Source of the DNA: Tomocerus qinae
Taxonomy: Eukaryota > Arthropoda > Collembola > Entomobryomorpha > Tomoceridae
Assembly (NCBI GenBank): GCA_020055645.1
Contig: CM034547.1
Location: 1,550,001-1,614,000, forward strand
DNA: 64,000 nt
Direction of reading: 5' to 3'
Below the pieces are notes generated by a model. The model did no database searches. It was not told the DNA's origin and was given only the letters and a program-made list of their open reading frames with translations. Of the stretch, positions 56,188 to 64,000 are shown in pieces (position 1 is the first letter of the stretch; the number at the start of each line of letters is the position of its first letter). A program made the translations under genes and the position numbers.

Positions 56188-58764
56188 GAGCATGGCAATT
56201 GAAAAAGTAACAGTTTCGATGGATTGCTAAAATTGGTTTATATAGATTTGCGAGGGAAACTGCAAATACCACGAATTTAAAAAATATGACTATTCATAAT
56301 AAAATATATTAGAGAAAATCATTCGAAGATTGACTAGCTATAATCTGGTCTTCGGTAATCTAGATTTTGCATTAGTAGCATAAAATTCTAGGGTTTTACC
56401 CAGCAGAAAGCATTTTAGTGGTATATTTGTAACCAAAAATGGAACCATTAGCTGACCCAATACCTGAACTAAACCGACCAAAAAAACGTTCAAGGCATCC
56501 AGAGCTATGGAGGCACAACGCTATTAAAATCCTAAAAACCAGAGGTAAACAAAAATAGTCTTATATTAACCATTAATATTTCGAAATTAGAAAGTGTTTC
56601 AAATATAACCCATAATAAATTCTTACAGGCTTAGAGCATCGAAGTCATACCTGGAGAAATGTTATACATCCTGCCCGTCATATAGTAGAAGAACCATGTA
56701 GAGACAACTGTCATTTAAGAGTCGTCCGGGAAGAAAAAGAATGGTTACTACAAAAATTCAATAATTTACCCAGTCACGAGGCACAAAACGTTTATCTACA
56801 ATCTTGTACAGTGCCAAAAGAAAATCGAAGATTTGACTACCTTCTTCAACTTCCCGAAAGACTGGAAATAGTCTGTCAAAAAACGTTTTTAAATGTTCAC
56901 GGTAATAGAAGATCGCGTCTTCAACGCAAGGTATATATCATCTTTAAGAGCAATAACATTTTGATTTCTAAATCTAAACCAAACTTTCTTGAGACAATGA
57001 AAGACTATTTAAACTTGATCTTCACTTCAGGTTTTACAACGACAACTCCCGATTAACGATGGTCGCGGAAAACACGGAAATCATAAAACCCTTGACGCAG
57101 TTAACATCCAAATTGTTAGAAATTTCATACAAAATCTGAATACGAGGGAAAGTCACTATTCGCGGAATGGCAACATGAACAAAACTTACTTAGATTCGAA
57201 TACAACACTAACGTCAATCTACAACTCTCTGCTAACAGAAAATCCTGGATTAAATCCGAATATTTATGAAAATGGAATAAGCAAATCGAAGTTTGTTCAA
57301 ATATTTAATTATGAATTCAACGTTGGTTTAGGGTACCCTCGAAGTGATATCTGCGATTTTTGTGAAAAGATTCAAGCAAACATTAAAAGTGCTACAATGG
57401 ATAACAACGAAGAAAAACTATGGAACTTAACGTTAGAACAGCAAGAGCATTGGAGTGAAGCTGAGATATTTTACCAAAAAATGTCGAAAGAAGTCATTAA
57501 TCAAACAGATAATACACATATTTATTTATGTTTCGATTATCAGAAGAACCTCCCGTATCCCGTAACCAATATCTCTAAAGAATTTTTCCTCGGACAGATG
57601 TGGTTATATAATTTTGGTGTTCGAAATCTTGGGAGTGGAGAAACATATATGTTTTGTTATAGTGAAACTTTTGCGCACAAAGGCTCTACTGAAGTCATTA
57701 GCTTCATCAAATATTACATTGAACGATTCGTACCCCAAAATATCACTCATTTGCATTTATTTTGTGATAATAGTTTTGGGCAAAACAAGAACCGATTTTT
57801 AATGGCATACCTTCTATCAATCTGCCCGGAAAGATTTGAAACAATTAGCTTTGACTTTCCTCTTCCTGGTCACAGTATGATGCTCATAGATTCAGATTTT
57901 GCCCACATAGAGAAAAAAAAGAGGAAAGAAGATAAAGTTCTATACCCTTCACAATGGGTAGAAATGATAAGAAATGCCCGACCGGTGAGACCTTTCAATG
58001 TATTATATGTCAACCATCCGCTTACTAACGACTTGTGTGATGACGGGACTCCTATATGTAACGTTTTTAACTTCAAAACTACAATGAACCCACTACTAAG
58101 ACCGTCTGGAGGACTAATTGCAGAAATTCGGGGTCTCCTATATTCACAAAATGGAGTTTTGGTCAGAAATACTCTTTCAGGGAATTGCACTACCCGCTTC
58201 AACTTATTGCGGCGTGGAGTAACTAAAGCAAACCTTCAGAATGTAATACAAGAAACCCCTTTAGCATATAACGCATTTATTCCTGTTGCACCAGAAAAAA
58301 TTGAAAACCTCAAGGTGTTGCTGACTGCATTTTATCGACCAGGAGAAACTGATTTTTATGATGCTATTTTAAACATGCCATTCGAAGAGAATGACACAAG
58401 ACTTGATGTAATAAATGAATTTATGGATGAGGGCTTCGATATTAGCTTCTTAGCATGAAGTAAAAACAAATTAAAATTTACAGAATATTTAGTTGAATTT
58501 GGTTACTACATTTACGATTATCTTCAGGTATTTAGCAAAATTTCGTGTGATTACTTAGTTAATTTGGGCTTTAAGTTTTTTAAACTTTTCGGTTAACGTA
58601 GTAATAAAGTCTAATATTATGTATAGTATTAACCAAGCTTGCTTATGGATACTCATTTCTCTTCGCAATTTATAAAAATCTCCTAGTTACATTGTTTATT
58701 ACCTAAGTAAATACGACAGTAAACGCCGGTTTTTGAAACTGTTACTTTTTCAATTGCCATGCTC
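56188..58764 (+). mobile_element. Complete TIR DNA transposon, perfect 30-bp TIRs, 4-bp TSD AATT
   Basis: TIR GAGCATGGCAATTGAAAAAG + TAACAGTTTC at 56188-56217 and its exact reverse complement at 58735-58764. AATT at 56184-56187 and 58765-58768. The host LINE reads ...KKSTIHNYDTRNK... when the element and one AATT are removed. Single three-exon gene inside on the + strand. Sola elements have 4-bp duplications (family knowledge), so that superfamily is the first candidate. Confidence 0.88.
56439..58458 (+). CDS. Probable transposase, Sola-like/DUF7869-like DDE protein, three exons, 611 aa
   Basis: Exon 1 56439-56544 (MEPLADPIPELNRPKKRSRH), intron GTAAAC...TTACAG, exon 2 56629-56930, intron GTATAT...CTTCAG, exon 3 57031-58458. 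Phases 1 and 0 fit exactly and no stop interrupts. Motifs: C-x(3)-C early in exon 2 (EEPCRDNCHL), QKTFLNVHGNRRSRLQRK (helix-turn-helix-like), CDFC (Cys244/Cys247), CFDYQ (Asp305), LFCDNSFGQNKNRF (Asp382), PGHSMMLIDSDFAHIEKKKR (His417, Asp423 or 425, Glu430). Same layout as the 589-aa protein at 24619-26476 although sequences are far apart. Perfect TIRs, a TSD and an intact frame indicate an autonomous, recently active transposase. Database naming (DUF7869 or Sola) is recalled and not verified. Confidence 0.8.
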
Positions 58765-59310
58765 AATTCATAATTATGATACTAGAAATAAAGATGAGAT
58801 TTTTTGTAAAGGTGTACAAAAAATTAAGTATAGTGAAAGGGTCTTAGAGAGTATTGTTTCGCGAACTTGGAATTGTCTCCCATCTTCTCTTCAAGAGAAC
58901 GATAATGTTATTTCATTCAGTAAACAACTAAAAATGTGCTTACTGCAGCAACAGATTTGCGAAACACAACTCTCAACTGATAACCAAAACTCGAAAAAGA
59001 AGTGTAACTTGTCATGCATTGATTTTAACATAAGTGATCTAAGTCCTATTCATTAAGTGTAATTTATATCATTAGTATTGTTATTGATACAACGAAATGT
59101 ACCTAAGTATAGCAGATAAAATTAATGTCTTAAATAAGTTGAGATTTACCATGTATATGCCATAAATGAAAAACCAATGTTATTTCTACCTATGTAAACC
59201 TGTGACTTTTCAACTTAAGTGCTCATGTACACTGTAATGAGAAGTTGATCATAATAAATACATACATACATACATACTCCCGGAAATTATAATATAGTAT
59301 AGATGTAATA

Positions 59311-59804
59311 CCCAAGGTAAGTAAAAAGGTAATTTCATGCTCCCCGTTGCCAATGGCTACGGAAACCAGGTAACTGCAGGGGTCAAAGCGGAATGTCGCC
59401 TCTTATGTGGTTGCAAAAAAAATCAAGTTTTTCGAGCAGGAAATTACCTTATGCCATATCACCTTGACAATCTAAAATTTTACCTATACCTTGGTAATAC
59501 TCCTATTTGCATTTCGAAAAAACGTCCACCAATGAAAACCATAATAATTTATTGTGAGCGTGGTCTGATTGGATTAACACCGTTTCTCTGGGGAAACCAA
59601 GGTAGGTAAAATTTTAGGTTGTCAAGGTGATATGGCATAAGGTAATTTCCTGCTTGAAAAACTTGATTTTTTTTGCAACCACATAAGAGGCGACATTCCT
59701 CTTTGACCTCTGCAGTTACCAGGTTTCCGTTGCCATTGGCAACGGGGAGCATTAAATTACCTTATGTCGCGTCCCTTTCAATCTAAAATTTTACTTACCT
59801 TGGG
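59311..59804. mobile_element. Fold-back MITE, ~190-bp arms
   Basis: CCCAAGGTAAGTAAAA at the left pairs with TTTTACTTACCTTGGG at the right. The arms share ATGCTCCCCGTTGCCAATGG, AGAGGCGACATTCC and GGTGATATGGCATAAGGTAA. The right arm has a ~30-bp extra segment near 59760. A ~90-bp unique loop lies near 59500-59595. No clear duplication. Open frames on both strands mirror each other and are not genes. Confidence 0.75.
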
Positions 59805-59885
59805 GGAAACAATAGGGTGGGGCACCCTATCCTAAGATGGGGCCTTTTAGTCGGGCCGGAAACAAACCCACCTTTTGGTGAGCCT

Positions 59886-60110
59886 AGTGTGAATCGAACG
59901 TTATAGGGTGAAGACAATAGAATGTTTTGCTCTTTTTCTGCAGCCAGTTTAGATAGGAAAACTGGGTGCAGGCCTCGGGGGCATCAGTGGCTCTTGACCA
60001 CGGGATTTTTCACAGCTAAAAGTCAACTGAATGCACCCAAACTTCTAACTGGCTGCAGAAAGAGAGCAAAATATTCTATTATCTTCACCTTATAACGTTC
60101 GATTCACACT
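59886..60110. mobile_element. 225-bp MITE with 9-bp TSD GGTGAGCCT
   Basis: GGTGAGCCT at 59877-59885 and 60111-60119. Arms AGTGTGAATCGAACGTTATA...TTTTGCTCTTTTTCTGCAGCC pair with the right end over ~65 bp with few mismatches. Loop without coding potential. Nine-bp duplication fits MULE-type movement. Confidence 0.8.
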
Positions 60111-60406
60111 GGGTGAGCCTGTATTGTATTGTCCTTGTTATCTGATGAGGTGGCAAATTATTAGGGATGGGGATAAGGCAACCAGGCGATTGAGAAATTC
60201 CTATTCCTGGAAGATTTAAATATACAAAAACCAAGACAACAAAATTCAAGATTCGCATGTAAAATCAAACAATTGAGGATTTGTTCGGTGATAATTTTCT
60301 GCAGGTGATGGATTTGCAGTCAGATTTGCAGTCATTCTAAAAATATTTTTCAATTCGGCTAGGGATATTTTTGTGCTCTTCAGAATTTCGAACTTTGTGA
60401 TCGAGT

Positions 60407-61093
60407 ATGACTGCGTACAGAGATATTTGTTGTGATGGTTTGTACTACGAACCAGATGTCCGTTGCGAGAGAGCGACTTTCGGAATGAATTGCTTCTGGG
60501 CCCCCGAAGCGATTTTTGGATGTACGGGAGGAGTGCTCCGAACTCGGGTGGGATACGCTGGAGGAACGATCCTCAATCCGACTTACGACAGAATCTACGA
60601 CTACACGGAAACCGTGGACATTGAGTTCGACCCGATGGCAACAAACTACTCGAAACTGCTGGCTATCTTCTGGAAGAACCACGATCCGACCTCTCCCTGC
60701 ACTCGTCAGTACCAATCAGTCATTTTCTACCACTCCCCGGAGCAGAGGGAATTGGCAGAGAAAACTCTGAGAGCGGAAGTTGCCAACCGAAGTCGTCCCA
60801 TCAAAACCCGCATTTTCCCAGCTAAAGAATTCTACGAGGCTGAAGAATACCATCAAAAGTATTTTCTTCAGAAATACCCATGGCTTCTGGAGATGCTGGA
60901 TATTAAAGTTGGATTGCCCATCATTCGTTCAAAAGTCGCGGCTCGTCTGAATGGATACGTTGCTGGGTTTGCATCCCCGCAATGTTTTGAGATGGAATGG
61001 CGAAAACTTGGACTTTGTTGCGAAGTCGTCGAGTACGTCCGCAAAACCATCGCACTCAACTACAAAAAGCCTATTGGGTGCCCGCCTCATTAA
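60407..61093 (+). CDS. msrA: Peptide-methionine (S)-S-oxide reductase MsrA, intronless, 228 aa
   Basis: Repairs oxidised methionine (the S-sulfoxide) in proteins and free Met, using a catalytic Cys recycled by thioredoxin. Seen: ATFGMNCFWAPEAIFG with the catalytic Cys29 (family consensus GCFWG.E; here Met-Asn before Cys and Ala-Pro after Trp), GVLRTRVGYAGG, NPTYDRIYDYTETVDIEFDP, FWKNHDPT, RQYQSVIFYHSPEQ and KEFYEAEEYHQKYF, all in family order. Cys pairs near the C-terminus (GLCCEVVEYV; PIGCPP) could serve as resolving cysteines. Length fits animal MsrA with a C-terminal extension. GC content is higher than the surroundings. It is on the opposite strand to the esterase and would lie within esterase intron 1. 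No targeting peptide is evident. Confidence 0.92.
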   Translation: MTAYRDICCDGLYYEPDVRCERATFGMNCFWAPEAIFGCTGGVLRTRVGYAGGTILNPTYDRIYDYTETVDIEFDPMATNYSKLLAIFWKNHDPTSPCTRQYQSVIFYHSPEQRELAEKTLRAEVANRSRPIKTRIFPAKEFYEAEEYHQKYFLQKYPWLLEMLDIKVGLPIIRSKVAARLNGYVAGFASPQCFEMEWRKLGLCCEVVEYVRKTIALNYKKPIGCPPH

Positions 61094-61433
61094 TCCTTCA
61101 TTTACCTGGAATGAGCTTATTTCAAAATCAAAATTATTATTCATGATTACATTTTTTCTGTGATCCTTCACTTATTTTAATCTATAAACCAATGTATAAC
61201 GTAATAATGATAACTTTCTGTCGGGGTGGATAATTATTATTAAAAACTAATTTACTTGCTCAGTGACGAACGTATAAAAATTATGATGGTCAATTACTAT
61301 TTCTTCTCTGAGCTACACCAAAGATTTAGATAACTATTTTTTAATTGTTCCTCCTAATCGTAATCACACAACTCACTTATTTGCGGGTGTTAAAAATTGT
61401 CAGTAACCAGATAGTAAACAATGCACTCTACCT

Positions 61434-61623
61434 GGAACCGGCGTGTCAGTTCTGCGTATCGAATTCCCAGAAAATTATAGTATTCCCTTCCATCTCGAGA
61501 ATTGTTGGAACTTCCTGTCAACTGTCCTTCGTGAGTTGTCACAATAGGATTTAATATCTTAGCCGATGAAGTTATTAACAAACAAAGGAGAAAGAAAAAA
61601 CAGAAGTTTAACAGGCCTGACAT
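61434..61623 (-). CDS. Carboxylesterase exon 1: signal peptide and N-terminus
   Basis: From ATG at 61623: MSGLLNFCFFFLLCLLITSS, a clear signal peptide, then LNPIVTTHEGQLTG and YNFLGIRYAE, the classic start of type-B esterases. Donor CAG|GTAGAG at 61434/61433, phase 0. A TATATAAAT box at about 61673-61665 argues for the ATG at 61623 over the one at 61665, which would fall in the core promoter. The next matching acceptor on this strand that supplies the expected continuation (PLPWDGIRNATAFGSSC) is exon 2 at 45069, also phase 0, so I propose one gene across 40.9-61.6 kb. Alternatively this exon belongs to a second esterase whose other exons are lost or lie elsewhere. Confidence 0.75.
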
Positions 61624-61663
61624 GTTGAACAGTAACTGATCTCGGTTCGTTTGAATCGTTCTC

Positions 61664-61673
61664 ATTTATATAA
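61664..61673 (-). promoter_or_regulatory. TATA box of the esterase
   Basis: TTATATAAAT on the minus strand, about 40-50 bp above the preferred ATG at 61623. Confidence 0.5.
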
Positions 61674-62190
61674 GATTTCTGTACCAAAGGGAGACGTTAA
61701 TGACGTTATTATGATTCTTCCCTTGTATCATAGTATCACTTTGATGGTTTAGTTGAGTACATTCAGGGTATCTTATCTTATCTATTATCATACAGTGATA
61801 GCCAACACACACACTCCAGACACACAGCACAGACACTTCACTGCAAGAATCTGCACCCAGGTTTCAGTCGGCTACATTTTTAGCGAAGCTCTGGGTTTCT
61901 AGGAGAAAGCCAGGCCCACGACGACTGTGTTTATATATATACTAGTGAACCCAGCTGAGGAGCGAACCTGGCACTCAAGAGAAATTAAGCAGGCCACCCA
62001 TCACAGTAATAAAAACAATTCCGGTTCAAATGGAAAAGTTCCTAAACCAAAATAATAACTGTAGATCGTAGTGTTCAATACAGGGAATAACAAAAGACTA
62101 TTTTTATTAAATACCCCAGAATGTTCCCCTTTAAAATCAGAAAACTATGATTCCGGGATTTTGGAAAACGAATTGTCTTCTTTAGCTTAT
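61674..62190. other. Gene-free interval upstream of esterase exon 1
   Basis: No gene seen. ATATATACTAGTGAACCCAG at 61935 resembles TATACTAGTATATTACCCGT in the fold-back arms and ACTAGCTGGTTAGCCCGTCC at 45300, a motif type common at arthropod repeat ends. Confidence 0.4.
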
Positions 62191-63277
62191 TACCGTATTA
62201 ATCGATTTAGTTACCCAAGGGAACTCCCATTTGGAGATCATTTTTTGGTCAAAAATATTCTTATAGTTCCCCACGTGGGGAATTATTGTGATATGGGGAA
62301 CTATATTTCGAATGGCAAATTAAAAATTACCAATGTCAAATTTTTGTATTATTTCAAAGCAAAATTAAATTGTAAATATAGTGAATGAGCATATTAGGAA
62401 TTTAGATTTCAGCGTCGTCGTCAGAGGATATAGATACGTCCATAGATCAAAATCCATTTCTTCGTCATCCTCGTCATTCTACTTTACAAACTTTACCACA
62501 TTTTAGCCTTTTTTACCATCACAGTGGTAAAAATGCATTTAATGGTAAAATTGGTAAATATAGTGAATACTTAGCAGAAATACAAAAACGACAAATTAAA
62601 ATAAGTTTTCATGTTCTACTTTCTCTAAAATAATTCTAATTAAGATTTATATTTGAATGTTCACTGAAGTAGTGAAACAGTCATTTAAACGACATTATTC
62701 GCTTGGTATACAGCCAACTTTCATTTAATTAGAGAAAGTACTCATTTAATTAAAATTAAGTATTCAATAAGTTGGTAAAGATGATTTTGTCCCAATTAGT
62801 TGATCCCTTTCTTGGTTTAATTAACACACATTAAGTTGGACAGTCAATTTAGTACAACAATCGTGAGCTGCAACGGTATTTTATGTATTGATATCGAATT
62901 TTATTCAAAACTCTGTACGTAATTTAAATAAAACTATTTTTATCTTTTCTTACCAATTATATCATTTACCACCAATGTTTAGGTGGTGGTAATAACATTA
63001 AATACCATTAAAAATCACTTATTAATTATAAGTGGTAAATAGTATTTTGTACACAAGTTGGCACATATGCACGGACAGGATACACACTGGCGAAGTCCAG
63101 ATTCACTGATTTGATTAGTATAATAATATGGTTCTTCTTAAAATTAAGATTGTAGGGTGGGGAACTATTTCGATATGGGGAACTAAACATTTGGAGAGCC
63201 ATATTTTCCCTTTATTCATTTAGTTCCCCAACTGGGGAATTATTGCGATATGGGGAACTAAATCGATTAATACGGTA
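62191..63277. mobile_element. TIR element, TACCGTATTAATCGATTTAG ends, non-coding
   Basis: 22-bp inverted ends at 62191 and 63277, then related GTTCCCC.../GGGGAAC blocks on both sides and a GGTAAA-rich core. No protein coding and no clear target duplication. Confidence 0.6.
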
Positions 63278-63285
63278 TTTCCATT

Positions 63286-63459
63286 CATATATATATATTT
63301 ATTATATATATATATATTTATTATATATATATATATATTTATTATATATATATTACATATATATATATATTACATATATATATATTACATATATATATAT
63401 TACATATATATATATTACATATATATATATATTACATATATATATATATTACATATATA

Positions 63460-63491
<32 letters not shown>

Positions 63492-63525
63492 TACATATAT
63501 ATAGATTTACATAATATATATATAT
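63286..63525. repeat. (TA)n-rich microsatellite
   Basis: Alternating TATATA and TTACATA blocks. The long YIYI-type frame over it is not a gene. Confidence 0.95.
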
Positions 63526-63690
63526 AAATAAGAAAAAGGGAATTTTTTTCTCAAAATAGCAAAATTTCACGCTCTGCGCGATTATTTGCCTTTTTAGGCT
63601 CTTTTTGACTCATTTCCGTAAAAATATGCCAAAGTTTTCGCTTTGAAATATCTATTGGAAACTTTAGCCCCCTCCGAAACTCAGTTTTGT
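63526..63690. mobile_element. Internal part of the 3279-type hAT-like MITE
   Basis: AAGAAAAAGGGAATTTTTTT, TTTCACGCTCTGCGCGATTA, TTTTTAGGCTCTTTTTGACT and GCCCCCTCCGAAAC follow the same order as in 3326-3506. Ends are not recognisable. Confidence 0.65.
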
Positions 63691-64000
63691 ATACATGCTT
63701 GTCTGTGACTCTCTCCTCCATCATGTAAATCGCATAATCTTTCCATTCCAGTATACTGTATTTTAGACACCCTGAGCATTGTGTACAGTATATATTATAC
63801 TTTCACAGATTCATAAACAACAAGATTTCATAAACAACTTTTTTGCTTCGCGTAGCTGGCCTTCATGAGGAGCTGGCATCAAACTGTTCTAACGAAGTGT
63901 ACCTACTCGAATTGTCTTAATAATTCCATAGAAATCATGGTTATTGGCATTCTTGTTTTGCATTACCATCCTGATAACTTGGTTTTGTCTATTATGGATG
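63691..64000. other. Gene-free end of window
   Basis: No feature recognised. Confidence 0.4.

Larger units (their letters stand above)
53404..59277 (+). mobile_element. LINE family A, copy 3, 5' truncated, twice interrupted
   Basis: Three segments of one copy: 53404-54363 (RT), 55939-56187 (VWGSAN, RRAGR), 58765-59277 (NYDTRNK to NLSCIDF, then the (CATA)n tail). The gaps hold another LINE (54364-55938, CATGGC repeated at both sides) and a DNA transposon (56188-58764, AATT repeated). Removing both restores order with no loss. Confidence 0.85.

Noticed and set aside
59337-59752. Two similar frames on opposite strands (MLPVANGYGNQVT and MLPVANGNGNLVT)
   Set aside because: They are mirror images created by the inverted arms of the fold-back MITE.
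60380-61171. Minus-strand and alternate-frame ORFs over msrA
   Set aside because: Shadow frames of a well-supported conserved gene.
63243-63527. 94-codon YIYI frame
   Set aside because: Translation of a TA microsatellite.

Overview
The window looks like AT-rich, intron-bearing eukaryotic DNA, most likely from an arthropod. The pointers are short introns with GT/AG borders, interstitial (AACCT)n (the arthropod TTAGG telomere repeat), a DUF229-type gene, a gustatory-receptor-like pseudogene, a type-B carboxylesterase, and many LINEs with (ACAT)n tails. A springtail or other basal hexapod would fit, but the sequence alone does not prove it.

Only four host loci are supported. (1) A DUF229 sulfatase/phosphatase-fold membrane protein, minus strand, 8.0-11.9 kb, with seven exons recognised. 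(2) A 7-TM gustatory-receptor-like pseudogene, plus strand, 34.8-36.4 kb, split by a small hAT-like element and two frameshifts. (3) A carboxylesterase, minus strand. Its catalytic exons lie at 40.9-45.07 kb, and its TATA/signal-peptide exon 1 appears to lie at 61.4-61.6 kb, which implies a ~16.4 kb first intron. (4) An intronless peptide-methionine sulfoxide reductase A gene, plus strand, 60.4-61.1 kb, which would sit nested inside that intron.

The rest is mostly transposable elements, often nested, and many borders can be placed to the base from target-site duplications. LINE family A occurs at 2.4-6.6, 45.6-50.4 and 53.4-59.3 kb, with a further related LINE at 54.4-55.9 kb. LINE family B occurs at 29.2-34.0 and 37.3-39.9 kb. 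An LTR element with near-identical LTRs but no coding capacity lies at 18.5-24.1 kb. MULE-like elements with 9-10 bp duplications lie at 16.0-17.1, 26.7-28.9, 42.6-44.2 and 47.4-48.8 kb. hAT-like miniature elements with 8 bp duplications lie at 3.3, 8.7 and 34.9 kb. A fold-back element with long arms at 29.3-31.3 kb carries an 18-bp satellite and telomeric repeats.

The most interesting signal is a pair of terminal-inverted-repeat DNA transposons at 24.2-29.0 and 56.2-58.8 kb. Each encodes a spliced protein (589 and 611 aa) with the same order of motifs: CxxC, an Asp, D-x(3)-GQNxN, then GHSx(5)Dx(6)E. The second has perfect 30-bp inverted ends and a 4-bp AATT duplication, so the protein is very probably the transposase of a poorly described superfamily (Sola-like or DUF7869-like).

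Tandem repeats are also prominent: a 31-bp satellite whose core is a heat-shock-element-like palindrome (52.1-53.4 kb), a 22-bp satellite inside a MULE in an esterase intron (43.25-43.99 kb), and ~39-bp, 18-bp and 21-bp arrays.
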